Translations under genes and position numbers: made by a program
Part shown: positions 24,001-33,148 of the stretch, one piece after another
How positions within the stretch are numbered: the stretch's first letter is position 1
How the letters are laid out: each line of letters starts with the position of its first letter
NCBI GenBank assembly: GCA_023393475.1
Contig: JAEWLC010000037.1
Coordinates: 248,001 to 312,000, forward strand
Reading direction: 5' to 3'
DNA from: Pseudomonadota bacterium
GTDB taxonomy: Bacteria > Pseudomonadota > Alphaproteobacteria > Rhizobiales > Devosiaceae
Length of the DNA: 64,000 bases
The notes under the pieces: model-generated
Told to the model about the DNA's origin: nothing
The model's database searches: none
Seen by the model: the letters and a program-made list of their open reading frames with translations, nothing else

Positions 24001-24888
24001 ATGGCACGCCAGCAGATCGTCGATCCGCACATCCACCTGTGGGACCTCTGGACGAGGATCTACCCGCATTTCGAGAAGCCCGGCAAAGGCGGCGGCAACG
24101 CCGCCATCTGCCGCAGCTACCTGATCGAGGAGTATCTCGAGGAGGGTGGCGACGAGTTCGAGATCGTGGGCGCGGTGCATGTCGAGGCGTTCCCCACCGA
24201 CCCGATCAGGGAAACCGAGACGCTGCAGAAGGTGGCCGACGCCAATCCGCTGCCGCTCGTCATCGTAGGCAATGGCGACCTGACCTCGCCCGATTTCCCC
24301 GCCCTGCTTGACCGGCACCAGCAGTTCGGCATCTTCCGCGGCATCCGCCAGGTGGTGAACCTGCATCACAAGCCCGAGCGCAGCTATGGCGTGCGCGACC
24401 TGATGTCGGACCCCGCCTTCGTCGAGGGCCTGCGCGAACTCGGCCGCCGCGGCCTCAGCTTCGACCTGCAGCTCTATCCGCACCAGATGGAAATCGCCGC
24501 CGCGCTCGCGGCACAGGCGCCGGATACCCGCATCATCCTCAACCATGCCGGCATGTGGGCCGATCGCGACCTTGCCGGCTGGAGGCAATACAAGGCCGGC
24601 CTCCGCACGCTGGCGGCCCAGCCCAATATCGTCGCCAAGATTTCCGGGCTCGGTATGCTCGACAACAAGTGGACCACCGACAGCATCCGCCCGCTCGTCC
24701 TCGAAAGCCTCGAGGCCTTCGGCGCCGACCGCGCGATGTTCGCGTCCAACTTCCCGGTCGACAAGCTCTACAGCGATTTCCGCACCGTCTGGCGCGCCTT
24801 CAGCGACATCACCGCCGATTTCACCGAGGCCGAGCGCAACGGCCTTTTCCGCGACAACGCGCGGAAATTCTACCGCATCCCGGCCTGA
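24001..24888 (+). CDS. Amidohydrolase, COG3618-type sugar lactonase-like
   Basis: This 295-residue TIM-barrel hydrolase has the metal motif DPHIHLWD (H10, H12), LNHAGMW near the middle and FASNFPVDKLYSDF near the end, the pattern of amidohydrolase 2 family L-fuconolactonase/rhamnonolactonase-like enzymes. Between a sugar mutarotase and an aldonate dehydratase, opening an aldonolactone ring is the most economical role. It follows the mutarotase gene by 5 bp. Confidence 0.83.
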   Translation: MARQQIVDPHIHLWDLWTRIYPHFEKPGKGGGNAAICRSYLIEEYLEEGGDEFEIVGAVHVEAFPTDPIRETETLQKVADANPLPLVIVGNGDLTSPDFPALLDRHQQFGIFRGIRQVVNLHHKPERSYGVRDLMSDPAFVEGLRELGRRGLSFDLQLYPHQMEIAAALAAQAPDTRIILNHAGMWADRDLAGWRQYKAGLRTLAAQPNIVAKISGLGMLDNKWTTDSIRPLVLESLEAFGADRAMFASNFPVDKLYSDFRTVWRAFSDITADFTEAERNGLFRDNARKFYRIPA

Positions 24889-24938
24889 TCGGCCGCCGCC
24901 GGCCGAGGCCGGCAACGAAGTATCGAGGAGTAGTTTCG

Positions 24939-26123
24939 TTGAAGATCAAATCCATTGAGGCCTTTGCCATCACCAACCCGATTGCGGGTGGCACATACGA
25001 GGAGGCCAAGCAGAAGGGCACCGCGCGCCGTCCGCCATGGACCAAGGACGCCGAGGTTGCCAACCCCATGTCGCGCTACCCGCGCTACAAGGCCCTGCGC
25101 GCCAGCTGGAATTCGAAGTTCCCGGCCGTCGGCGTGATCGTCACCGCCGACGACGGCTCCTGGGGTTTCGGCACCACCGGCTACGGCCAGCCGACCATCT
25201 CGCTGATCAACGACCATATCGGCCCGCTGCTCGAGGGCGAGAACGCGCTTGCGACCGAAAAGCTCTACGACATGATGATGCGCATAGTGTCGCCCTATTC
25301 CGCGTCCGGCCTCGCGTCCTACGCCATCTCGGGCATCGACCTCGCGCTCTGGGACCTCAAGGGCAAGCTGCTCAAGCTCCCCGTCTACGAACTGGCCGGC
25401 GGAGCGGCCCGCGACCGGCAGTTCTGCTACGCCACTGGTAACGATACCGATTGGCACATGGAGCTCGGCTTCAAGGCCACCAAGCTCGCCTGCCCATACG
25501 GCACCGCCGATGGCCTCGAGGCGCTGGACAAGAACGAGGAGTTCGTCGGCAGCCGGCGCGAACTGATCGGCCCCAACGTCGAGCTGATGCTCGATTGCTG
25601 GATGGCCTTCGACGTCGAGTTCGCCGTCCGCCTCGCGCACCGGCTGCGTCCCTTCAACCTCAAGTGGATGGAGGATTGCCTCATCCCCGAGGATCACACC
25701 TCGCACAAGGCGCTGCGCGACCGGCTGCCGTGGCAGACCATCGCCACCGGCGAGCACTGGTACACGCCCTACACCTTCTTCGAGGCTGCCAAGGATCGCG
25801 TCGCCGACATCTTCCAGCCCGACATCCACTGGGTCGGCGGCTTCACCGCCTGCCAGAAGATCGCGGCCATCGCCGAATATGCCGGCCTCGAGGTGTTCTG
25901 CCACGCCGGCATGAACACGCCGTACGGCCAGCACTTCACCATCGCATCCACTGCCTCGAAGTGGGGCGAGTTCTTCGTCGGCGGTGCTCCCGGGCAGCCG
26001 CTCAAGGAAACCAACAACTACCCTGGCATGGCAGTCCCCGTGGACGGCTACGTCACCGTCAGCGACGAGCCCGGCTTCGGCCACGGCCTGTCGAAGAAGG
26101 CCATTGAAGAGATGGCTCTCTAG
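24939..26123 (+). CDS. Enolase-superfamily dehydratase, L-rhamnonate dehydratase-like
   Basis: This 394-residue protein is close in pattern to L-rhamnonate dehydratase: PMSRYPRYKALRASW, LMLDCWMAFDVEFAVRLAHRL, WMEDCLIPEDH and GEHWYT. Metal ligands are D219, E245 and E272, and the C-terminal catalytic histidine is H322. The reaction expected is L-rhamnonate to 2-keto-3-deoxy-L-rhamnonate; L-fuconate or L-lyxonate are possible substrates. The start is TTG at 24939, with GAGGAG 8 nt upstream; no ATG fits the N-terminus LKIKSIEAFAITNP. Confidence 0.87.
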   Translation: MKIKSIEAFAITNPIAGGTYEEAKQKGTARRPPWTKDAEVANPMSRYPRYKALRASWNSKFPAVGVIVTADDGSWGFGTTGYGQPTISLINDHIGPLLEGENALATEKLYDMMMRIVSPYSASGLASYAISGIDLALWDLKGKLLKLPVYELAGGAARDRQFCYATGNDTDWHMELGFKATKLACPYGTADGLEALDKNEEFVGSRRELIGPNVELMLDCWMAFDVEFAVRLAHRLRPFNLKWMEDCLIPEDHTSHKALRDRLPWQTIATGEHWYTPYTFFEAAKDRVADIFQPDIHWVGGFTACQKIAAIAEYAGLEVFCHAGMNTPYGQHFTIASTASKWGEFFVGGAPGQPLKETNNYPGMAVPVDGYVTVSDEPGFGHGLSKKAIEEMAL

Positions 26124-26134
26124 TTTTGCAAATC

Positions 26135-26150
26135 GGTCGAACGAACGACC
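26135..26150. promoter_or_regulatory. Inverted repeat just before the binding-protein gene
   Basis: GGTCG-AACGAA-CGACC is a perfect 5-bp inverted repeat located between the dehydratase stop and the AGGAGG ribosome site. It could be an operator or a processing hairpin; the short arms make this weak. Confidence 0.3.
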
Positions 26151-26167
26151 ATAGGAGGAGGAAAGAA

Positions 26168-27925
26168 ATGAAACGTGCACTTCTGCTCGGCAGCGCGCTT
26201 GCGCTGCTGATGGGGACCACCGCGCTCGCGCAGGTCGCCGACATGCCGCGAAACGAAACGCTGGTGCTGACCCCGTGGGGCGACCAGCCGGCCCAGTTCG
26301 CCAACACCGAAAACTGGAATCCCTACCTGACCTCGATCACGCACCAGCGCGACGCGATGCAGTTCACCGTCAACGAAATGCTCTTCTACACCAACCTGAA
26401 CACGGGTGAGCTGATCCCGTGGCAGGCCGAGAGCTACGAACTGGCCCCTGACTTCATGTCGGCGACCATCAAGCTTCGCGCTGGTGTCGAGTGGTCCGAC
26501 GGCCAGCCGTTCACCGCCGAGGACGTGAAGTTCACGCTCGAAGCCCTGCGCGACGCTCCGGCGGAAATCGGCGCTTCGTCCGCCTTTAACGAGTGGATCA
26601 AGGACGTCACCGTCACTGACGCCCAGAACCTCACGATCAACTTCAACAAGGCAGCCCCGCGCTTCGTCCGCGACTACCTCGCACTCGGTCACGAGAACCA
26701 CTACCCGACCCTGCCCAAGCACGTCTGGGAAGGTCAGGACATCGTGGCCTTCACCAACTACGACCTCGAGAAGGGCTGGCCGCTGGGCACCGGCGCATAC
26801 AAGCTCGTTCTGTCGTCCAACCAGCAGGAGATCTTCGATCGCCGCGACGACTGGTGGGGCGCCAAGACCGGCTTCCAGGACCTCCCGGCTCCCAAGCGCA
26901 TCCTGCTCGTTCCAGTGTCGTCCGACGACGCCATGGGCCAGCTCCACATCGCCAACCAGATCGATGGCGGCCGCCAGCTGCTGATCGGTACATTCGAAGC
27001 CGCCCGTGCCCAGAACGACAAGCTGTCGTCCTGGAACGCGGAAGGCCCGAACTGGGGTGCTCCGGATGGTTGCGACTACTCGCTCGTCTTCAACCAGATG
27101 CGCGAGCCGTGGAATGACGTGAACCTGCGTTACGCCATCAACCACGCCATCGACCGCGATGAGCTGAACGACATCGGCTACGAAGGCTCGCAGAAGGTCG
27201 TGACCTACGCCTTCTCCGGCTACATGGCCGGTACCTGGCTCGGTGACGGCAGCCCGCTGCAGGCCGTGCTCGACAAGTACAACCTCCACAACCCCTCGCA
27301 GGAGCTGGTGGACGAGTACATGGCAAAGAGCGGCTACGCCAAGGACGCCAATGGCGTATGGGCCAAGGACGGCAAGCCGCTCACGGTGAACGTCCGTACC
27401 CCCGCCTTCATCCAGCCGATCCTCGCGCCGCTGACCCAGCAACTCAAGGAAGCCGGCTTCGATGCGGTGCAGGCCCCGGTTGACGACACCTGGCTGCCGG
27501 ACATCCAGTCGGGCAACTTCGACACCATGGTCTTCGTGCACTGTGGCAGCCTGAGCGAGCCTCTCGAGACCCTGCAGCACTACCACAGCAAGTTCTCGCG
27601 TCCGCTCGGCACCAACATTCCGAACGCAGTGGCTGCCAGCCGCTACGAGAACCCGGAGTTCGACGCCATCATCGACCGGATGGATGCGGTTACGGCCGAC
27701 ACCAATCCGGACTCCCAGTACATGAAGGACGCCGTTGCGGCCCTCGACATCGCCCTGCGCGACCTGCCGCAGATCGACCTGCTCGAGGAATTCCACGTGG
27801 TGACCAACAACAACACCTACTGGACCGGCTGGCCGACCTCCGCGAATCCCTATGTGGCCCCCTACACCCCGTGGGAAGCCTTCAACATGGTGATCCACAA
27901 CCTGCAGCCGACCGGCGCGCAGTAA
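26168..27925 (+). CDS. ABC transporter substrate-binding protein, family 5 (Dpp/Opp type)
   Basis: This is a 585-residue extracellular solute-binding protein with a signal peptide (ALLLGSALALLMGTTALAQ) and family 5 patterns: AGVEWSDGQPFTAEDVKFTLEAL, PLGTGAYKLVL and RYAINHAIDRDELNDIGY. The family was named for peptides but includes many binders of plant oligosaccharides. AGGAGGAGGAAAGAA lies before the ATG. It shares architecture and the unusual C-terminus LQPTGAQ with the protein at 46245-48041. The rhamnose-type enzymes on both sides suggest a rhamnose-containing ligand. Confidence 0.9.
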   Translation: MKRALLLGSALALLMGTTALAQVADMPRNETLVLTPWGDQPAQFANTENWNPYLTSITHQRDAMQFTVNEMLFYTNLNTGELIPWQAESYELAPDFMSATIKLRAGVEWSDGQPFTAEDVKFTLEALRDAPAEIGASSAFNEWIKDVTVTDAQNLTINFNKAAPRFVRDYLALGHENHYPTLPKHVWEGQDIVAFTNYDLEKGWPLGTGAYKLVLSSNQQEIFDRRDDWWGAKTGFQDLPAPKRILLVPVSSDDAMGQLHIANQIDGGRQLLIGTFEAARAQNDKLSSWNAEGPNWGAPDGCDYSLVFNQMREPWNDVNLRYAINHAIDRDELNDIGYEGSQKVVTYAFSGYMAGTWLGDGSPLQAVLDKYNLHNPSQELVDEYMAKSGYAKDANGVWAKDGKPLTVNVRTPAFIQPILAPLTQQLKEAGFDAVQAPVDDTWLPDIQSGNFDTMVFVHCGSLSEPLETLQHYHSKFSRPLGTNIPNAVAASRYENPEFDAIIDRMDAVTADTNPDSQYMKDAVAALDIALRDLPQIDLLEEFHVVTNNNTYWTGWPTSANPYVAPYTPWEAFNMVIHNLQPTGAQ

Positions 27926-27946
27926 CCAGCGTTCCTCCCGAACGTC

Positions 27947-27974
27947 GGAGCAGGCAGGTTCGCCTGCCTGCTCC
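27947..27974 (+). terminator. Very stable hairpin after the binding-protein gene
   Basis: GGAGCAGGCAGG (27947-27958) pairs perfectly with CCTGCCTGCTCC (27963-27974) over a TTCG tetraloop. No T run follows and the operon continues, so it is better read as an intercistronic mRNA stabiliser or partial terminator that keeps binding-protein output above permease output. Confidence 0.75.
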
Positions 27975-28020
27975 ACCCAGTGACAAGCAAACTAGAGACA
28001 GACGAGTGCAACACCCACCG

Positions 28021-28102
28021 ATGTCATCCCTGCGCAGGCAGGGACCCATCTCTCATCTGGCGAGGGCCGAGACTTCGTCTCACGCCTGCGCAGGGATGAC
28101 AT
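28021..28102. repeat. Palindromic dispersed repeat, copy B
   Basis: An 82-bp element has outer arms of 19 bp, starting ATGTCATCCCTGCGCAGGC and ending with the reverse complement. It is related to copies at 19783 and 35731. Unlike copy A it lies inside an operon, between the binding-protein and permease genes and 46 bp after a separate strong hairpin. Confidence 0.85.
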
Positions 28103-28142
28103 TGAGGTCTGACGATCTCCCGCTGCCGCGCCGAGGTGCCCG

Positions 28143-29147
28143 ATGAGCAAGGAACTTCAGCATTACCTGCTCACCCGGTTCGGCCAGTTCCTGCTGATCA
28201 TTTTCGTCGCGGTGAGCATCAACTTCATCATCCCCCGGCTCCTGCCGGGTGACCCGGTTCAGACCGCCCTCGCCCGCCTGCAGGCCGGCGGCGGCAACCA
28301 GAGCATCGACATCCAGGCCGTGTCCGCGGCCTATCGCGCCAAGTACGGCCTCGATGCACCGCTCTGGGAGCAATACATCAACTACTGGGGCGACCTGTTC
28401 CGGTTCGATCTCGGCGTCTCGTTCGCGAACTTCCCCGAGAAGGTCTCGACGATGATCGGCAACGCCTTGCCCTGGTCGGTGGGCCTGCTGGCGACGGCGA
28501 CGCTCATCGCGTTCGTCACCGGCTCGCTGCTCGGTGCACGTCTTGCCTGGCCCGGGGCGGGTCGGGGCATCAAGACGCTGGTGCCGATGATGATGATCCT
28601 CACATCGATCCCCTTCTACCTGCTCGCCATCATCCTCATCTACTTCTTCGCCGTGGTGCTGAAGTGGTTCCCACCCGCCGGTGGCGTGCCGACAACCCGA
28701 ATAATGCGCTTCGACTGGGCGACCACGCAGGACGTGTTACGGCACGCCGTGCTGCCCGCCATGGCCATCATCCTGGGAAATATCGGCTTCTGGGCGCTCG
28801 GCATGCGTAGCCAGATGGTCAACGTCCTGGGCGAGGACTACATCAACTTCGCCGAGGCCAAGGGCCTGCACCCGCGCCGCATCTTCTTCTGGTACGGCAT
28901 GCGCAATGCGCTTCTGGCCCAGATCACCGCCCTCGCCCTGTCGCTCGGCTCGGTCGTGTCCGGCGCCGTGCTGGTCGAGGTGATCTTCAACTACCCGGGG
29001 CTCGGCAACCTGCTCTACGTCGCCATCCGCGGCCAGGATTACTTCGTCATCCAGGGCGTGGTGCTGATGCTGATCCTCACCCTCGCGGTGCTGCTGTTCA
29101 TCGTCGACCTCATCTATCCACTACTCGATCCGAGAATCCGCCGATGA
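28143..29147 (+). CDS. Dpp/Opp-type ABC permease, DppB-like
   Basis: This is a 334-residue permease with the DppB start (YLLTRFGQFLLIIFVAVSINFIIPRLLPGDP), about six helices and the EAA loop NFAEAKGLHPRRIFFWYGMRNALLAQITALAL. The C-terminus YPLLDPRIRR is typical. It overlaps the next gene by ATGA and lies downstream of repeat copy B. Confidence 0.92.
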   Translation: MSKELQHYLLTRFGQFLLIIFVAVSINFIIPRLLPGDPVQTALARLQAGGGNQSIDIQAVSAAYRAKYGLDAPLWEQYINYWGDLFRFDLGVSFANFPEKVSTMIGNALPWSVGLLATATLIAFVTGSLLGARLAWPGAGRGIKTLVPMMMILTSIPFYLLAIILIYFFAVVLKWFPPAGGVPTTRIMRFDWATTQDVLRHAVLPAMAIILGNIGFWALGMRSQMVNVLGEDYINFAEAKGLHPRRIFFWYGMRNALLAQITALALSLGSVVSGAVLVEVIFNYPGLGNLLYVAIRGQDYFVIQGVVLMLILTLAVLLFIVDLIYPLLDPRIRR

Positions 29148-30007
29148 CCCGGTTCTTCACCGCAGTCCAGCGCAACTTCCAGCAGGGCCGCATCAGCCCG
29201 ATCCTGCTGTTCGGCCTGGCCATCATTTTCGCCGTCGTGCTGTTCGGGCTCATTGGTCCGTTCTTCGCGGACCCCAGCAATGCCCAGGTCGGCGCCGTCC
29301 GTCCGCGCCGTCCGCCCGGGGACGACTACTTCCTCGGGACGGACTCGCAGGGCCGCGACATGTGGACCTTGCTGATCTACGCCACCCCGAACACGTTGAA
29401 GATGGGCCTCATCGCCGGCTTCATCGGCGTCGGCGCGGGCACCGTGCTCGGTCTCATCGCCGGCCAGTTCGGCGGCTGGATCGACGCGCTCATCCGCGTC
29501 GTCTCCGACGCCCTGCTGACCGTTCCGGCCATCGCGATCCTCGTGATCATCGCCGGCAACATCGATCGCATGTCGACCTTCGTCATGGCGCTCGTCGTCG
29601 CTTCGCTCGGCTGGATGTTCACCGCCCGCACCGTGCGGGCGCAGGTGCTGACCATCCGCGAGAAGGCTTATATCGAAGTGGCACGCGTCAATGGCGAGGG
29701 CCCGTGGGAAATCCTCTTCACCGAGGTCATGCCCAACATCATGCCCTACATCGTCGCCAGCTTCGTTGGCACCGTGTCGGGCGCGATCCTCGCCGTCATC
29801 GGCCTCGAGGCACTTGGCCTCGGCGCTCTCGACGAGATGACGCTCGGCAATACCATCTACTGGGCCCAGCAGTCCTCGGCAGTGCTGCGTGGTTACTGGT
29901 GGTGGTGGGGCCCGCCCATCCTGATGATCGCCCTGATCTTCATCGGTCTGTTCCTGACTTCCGTCGGATTCGACCGCTTCGCCAACCCCCGCCTGGCGCG
30001 ACGCTGA
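29144..30007 (+). CDS. Dpp/Opp-type ABC permease, DppC-like
   Basis: This 287-residue second permease has the DppC pattern FLGTDSQGRDMWTLLIYATPNTLKMGLIAG and the EAA loop EVARVNGEGPWEILFTEVMPNIMPYIVASF. The final segment DRFANPRLARR matches the family. It starts inside the DppB stop by ATGA and forms the heterodimeric channel with it. Confidence 0.92.
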   Translation: MTRFFTAVQRNFQQGRISPILLFGLAIIFAVVLFGLIGPFFADPSNAQVGAVRPRRPPGDDYFLGTDSQGRDMWTLLIYATPNTLKMGLIAGFIGVGAGTVLGLIAGQFGGWIDALIRVVSDALLTVPAIAILVIIAGNIDRMSTFVMALVVASLGWMFTARTVRAQVLTIREKAYIEVARVNGEGPWEILFTEVMPNIMPYIVASFVGTVSGAILAVIGLEALGLGALDEMTLGNTIYWAQQSSAVLRGYWWWWGPPILMIALIFIGLFLTSVGFDRFANPRLARR

Positions 30008-30017
30008 GACCACGCAG

Positions 30018-31046
30018 ATGACCGACAAAGACAAACCAATCCTCGTGGTCGAGGGACTCCACGTCCACTACGACACCGGCAAGGGCCCGGCCAAGGCGGT
30101 GAACGACGTCTCCTTCACCCTCCGGCCCGGTGAGCGCCTCGGCCTCATCGGCGAGTCCGGCTCGGGCAAGACCACCATGGCGACGGCGCTCATGCGCCTG
30201 ACCCGTGCGCCCGGCCGCATCGCCGGCGGCAAGGTGCTGCTCGACGGACGCGACATCATGGCGATGAGTACAAGGGAACTGCGCGAGACGCGCCTGCGCG
30301 ACATCGCCCTGATCCCGCAGGGCGCCATGAGTTCGCTCAACCCGGTCATGAAGCTCGAAGAGCAGATGATCGACGCGATCCTCGCCCACAAGCCGAAGAT
30401 GAAGCGTGCCGAACTCGACGCCCGCGTCGCCGAACTGCTGGTCAGTGTCGGCCTCACCCCCGAGGTCGGGAAGCGCTATCCGCACGAGCTGTCCGGCGGC
30501 ATGAAGCAGCGCGCCACGATGGCCATTGCCACCTCGCTCTCGCCCAAGGTCATCGTCGCCGACGAGCCGACCAGCGCGCTCGACGTGGTGGTCCAGCGCC
30601 AGGTCATGCAGACGCTCGGGCGCCTGCAGGATGGCCTCGGCGCCGCAGTCGTGCTGATCGGCCATGACATGGGCCTCATCGCCCAGTTCGCCGACACCGT
30701 CGGCGTCATGTACGCGGGCAAGCTCGTCGAAATCGGTCCCGTCCGGCAGATGATCGAGAACCCCAAGCACCCCTACACCAAGCTGCTTGTCGAAAGCCTG
30801 CCCGGCATCGAGGTCAAGCAGGCGCTGACCGGCATTCCCGGCCTGCCCCCGCCGCTGGTCGACCTGCCCGAAGGCTGCAGCTTCAATCCGCGTTGCCCCT
30901 TCGCCTTCGATCGCTGCCGCAGCGAGACCCCGCACCTGCAGGATGTCGCGCCCGGCCAGAAGGCATCGTGCCACCTCTATCCCGAACACCAGAGCCTGCC
31001 GCCACTTCCCTCGGCTCGGGCCAGACAACATGAGGCCCGTCCATGA
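30018..31046 (+). CDS. Dpp/Opp-type ABC ATPase, DppD/OppD-like
   Basis: This 342-residue ATPase has Walker A GESGSGKTT, signature LSGGMKQRATMAIA, Walker B VIVADEPTSALD and the C-terminal oligopeptide/dipeptide domain with cysteines in CSFNPRCPFAFDRC, which in this family can bind an iron-sulfur cluster. It overlaps the following ATPase gene by ATGA. Confidence 0.92.
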   Translation: MTDKDKPILVVEGLHVHYDTGKGPAKAVNDVSFTLRPGERLGLIGESGSGKTTMATALMRLTRAPGRIAGGKVLLDGRDIMAMSTRELRETRLRDIALIPQGAMSSLNPVMKLEEQMIDAILAHKPKMKRAELDARVAELLVSVGLTPEVGKRYPHELSGGMKQRATMAIATSLSPKVIVADEPTSALDVVVQRQVMQTLGRLQDGLGAAVVLIGHDMGLIAQFADTVGVMYAGKLVEIGPVRQMIENPKHPYTKLLVESLPGIEVKQALTGIPGLPPPLVDLPEGCSFNPRCPFAFDRCRSETPHLQDVAPGQKASCHLYPEHQSLPPLPSARARQHEARP

Positions 31047-32074
31047 GCCTGATCGAACTCAGGGGCGTCACCAAGACCTACGGCTCCTTCACCGCCCTCA
31101 ACGACGTCACCCTGTCCCTCTCCGACACCAACCCGTCCATGACCGCTATCGCGGGGGAGAGCGGCAGCGGCAAGACCACCCTGGCCCGCATCCTGCTCGG
31201 CTTCATCTCCCCGACCAAGGGGGAGGTGTTCTACCGCGGCAAGGACGTGGCCCAGATGAGCCGAGCCGAACTGAGCCAGTTCCGCCGCGAGGTCCAGCCG
31301 GTCTTCCAGGACCCGTTCGAGGTGTTCAACCCGTTCTACCGCATCGACCACGTGCTGGAGACGCCGGCCAAGCGCTACAAGCTGGCCGACACCGACGCCA
31401 AGCGCCGCGCCCTGATCGAGGACGCCCTGAAGCGCGTCGGCCTCCGTCCGCAGGATACGCTCGGCCGCTTCCCGCACGAACTGTCGGGCGGCCAGCGCCA
31501 GCGCATTATGGTGGCGCGTGCCGTGCTGCTCCGTCCGCGCATGATCGTCGCCGACGAGCCCGTCTCGATGGTCGACGCCTCGCTCCGCGCCACCATCCTC
31601 GACGAGCTGAAGACGCTCAACCGCGAGCTCGGCATCTCGATCGTCTACATCACCCACGACCTGACGACGGCGTTCCAGATCTGCGACAACATCATGATCC
31701 TCTACCGCGGCAACGTTGCGGAAGCCGGATCGGTCGAGCGGGTGATCGGCGCGCCCAAGCACCCGTACTCGCAGTTGCTCGTCTCCTCGATCCCCCTGCC
31801 CGACCTCGACAAGGCCTGGGGCAACGACGAGATCCCGGTCTCCGAAGCCTCCGCCAGCAGGCCCAATGCCGGCTGCAAGTTCGCCGCCCGCTGCCCGCAT
31901 GTGATGGAGATGTGCTGGGACAACCAGCCGCCCAAATACGAGCCCGACAGTACCCGGCTCGCGACCTGCTTCCTCTACCGCGACGCACCGGTCGTCGGCA
32001 GCGCCGACATCGCCAGCGTGTTCCGCCCGCCAAGCCCCGGCGTCTCCACCGCCACCAGCACCAGCCCTACGTGA
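31043..32074 (+). CDS. Dpp/Opp-type ABC ATPase, DppF/OppF-like
   Basis: This 343-residue second ATPase has Walker A GESGSGKTT, signature LSGGQRQRIMVARA and Walker B MIVADEPVSMVDAS, plus the C-terminal cysteine-bearing domain (NAGCKFAARCPHVMEMC). The sequence VFQDPFEVFNPFYRIDHVL resembles the paralogue at 51057. Its stop overlaps a GTG that could serve as an alternative start of the next gene. Confidence 0.92.
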   Translation: MSLIELRGVTKTYGSFTALNDVTLSLSDTNPSMTAIAGESGSGKTTLARILLGFISPTKGEVFYRGKDVAQMSRAELSQFRREVQPVFQDPFEVFNPFYRIDHVLETPAKRYKLADTDAKRRALIEDALKRVGLRPQDTLGRFPHELSGGQRQRIMVARAVLLRPRMIVADEPVSMVDASLRATILDELKTLNRELGISIVYITHDLTTAFQICDNIMILYRGNVAEAGSVERVIGAPKHPYSQLLVSSIPLPDLDKAWGNDEIPVSEASASRPNAGCKFAARCPHVMEMCWDNQPPKYEPDSTRLATCFLYRDAPVVGSADIASVFRPPSPGVSTATSTSPT

Positions 32075-32079
32075 AGTCC

Positions 32080-33105
32080 ATGACCATCAAGCTTACCGAC
32101 CGCAAGCAAGCCGGTTCCACCGCCCTCCAGCTGCCGCCGATGGGTTTCGGCGCTGCGCACCTCGGCGGCATGTATCACCGCGTCTCCGGCGAGGTCGCGC
32201 ACGCCACGATGAAGGCGGCCTGGGATGGCGGCATCCGCCACTTCGACACTGCGCCCTACTACGGCCGCGGTCTCAGCGAGCACCGCATCGGAGATTTCCT
32301 GATCGATTGCCCGCGCGACGAGTTCATCGTCACCACCAAGGTCGGCCGCTACTTCCGGCGCCCCGCCGACCCACGGACTTTCGACCGCGCCCCCTGGGGC
32401 GGCGGGCTCAACATGGAGATCGTCTGGGACTACGGCTATGACGGGATCCTGCGCGCCTACGAGCAGAGCCTGCTGCGCCTAGGCCTCGACACGGTCGATG
32501 CGCTCCTGATCCACGATCCCGAAGCCGCGGGCTCGCCGCAGTGTGGCCCGGTGCTCAGCGACCTCACCGAAAAGGGCGGCTACCGCGCGCTCGAGGAGCT
32601 GAAGCGCTCCGGCCAGATCAAGGCCATCGGCATGGGCCTCAACGCCGCTGCCTCGCTCGACACCATCGCCCCGCTGGTGCCGCTCGATTTCTGCATCGTC
32701 GCCATGCCCTACACCCTGCTCGACCAGTCGGCGCTGAAGACCGGCCTCAAGCGCTGCATCGACCAGAACATCTCGGTGATCATCGGCGCGCCCTATGCCT
32801 CGGGCATCCTCGCCACCGGCCCCGGACCCAATGCGCGCTATGCCTATGGCATCGCCTCCGACGAGATCCAGGAAAAGACCCGCCGCATCCAGGCATTGTG
32901 CACGAAGCACGGCGTCTCGCTGCAGGCCGCGGCGCTGCAGTTCCCGCTCGCCCACCCGGCAGTGGTCTCGGTCATCCCCGGCGGCGCCCGCCCCGAGGAA
33001 GTCACCTCGAATATCGGCTATCTCGAGGAAGCCATTCCCGCCGCGTTCTGGAGCGACCTGCGCAGCGAAGGCCTGATCGACGCGGAAGCGCCGACCCCGC
33101 GCTAA
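32080..33105 (+). CDS. Aldo-keto reductase, L-fucose/rhamnose (aldose) 1-dehydrogenase-like
   Basis: This 341-residue protein has the aldo-keto reductase catalytic elements D56, Y61 and K87 (FDTAPYYGRGLSEHRIG and TTKVGRYF) and LLIHDPE for the histidine. The type with FGAAHLGGMY start is the aldose 1-dehydrogenase branch (D-threo-aldose/L-fucose dehydrogenase). It would oxidise the sugar to its lactone, the first step before the lactonase and dehydratase encoded upstream. ATG 32080 was chosen; GTG 32071, which overlaps the previous stop as GTGA, would add three residues. Confidence 0.83.
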   Translation: MTIKLTDRKQAGSTALQLPPMGFGAAHLGGMYHRVSGEVAHATMKAAWDGGIRHFDTAPYYGRGLSEHRIGDFLIDCPRDEFIVTTKVGRYFRRPADPRTFDRAPWGGGLNMEIVWDYGYDGILRAYEQSLLRLGLDTVDALLIHDPEAAGSPQCGPVLSDLTEKGGYRALEELKRSGQIKAIGMGLNAAASLDTIAPLVPLDFCIVAMPYTLLDQSALKTGLKRCIDQNISVIIGAPYASGILATGPGPNARYAYGIASDEIQEKTRRIQALCTKHGVSLQAAALQFPLAHPAVVSVIPGGARPEEVTSNIGYLEEAIPAAFWSDLRSEGLIDAEAPTPR

Positions 33106-33118
33106 CGTCTTGTTGGCT

Positions 33119-33142
33119 GCCGAAGGCGCCCGCGCCTTCGGC
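33119..33142. terminator. Hairpin between convergent AKR and MltB-type genes
   Basis: GCCGAAGGCG (33119-33128) pairs with CGCCTTCGGC (33133-33142) over CCCG. It is a perfect 10-bp stem between two convergent stops, probably ending both transcripts. Confidence 0.7.
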
Positions 33143-33148
33143 CCACCC

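Noticed and set aside
32080..33105. Reading the aldo-keto reductase as a detoxification enzyme
   Set aside because: The N-terminal pattern and its place at the end of a mutarotase-lactonase-dehydratase operon fit a sugar dehydrogenase better.
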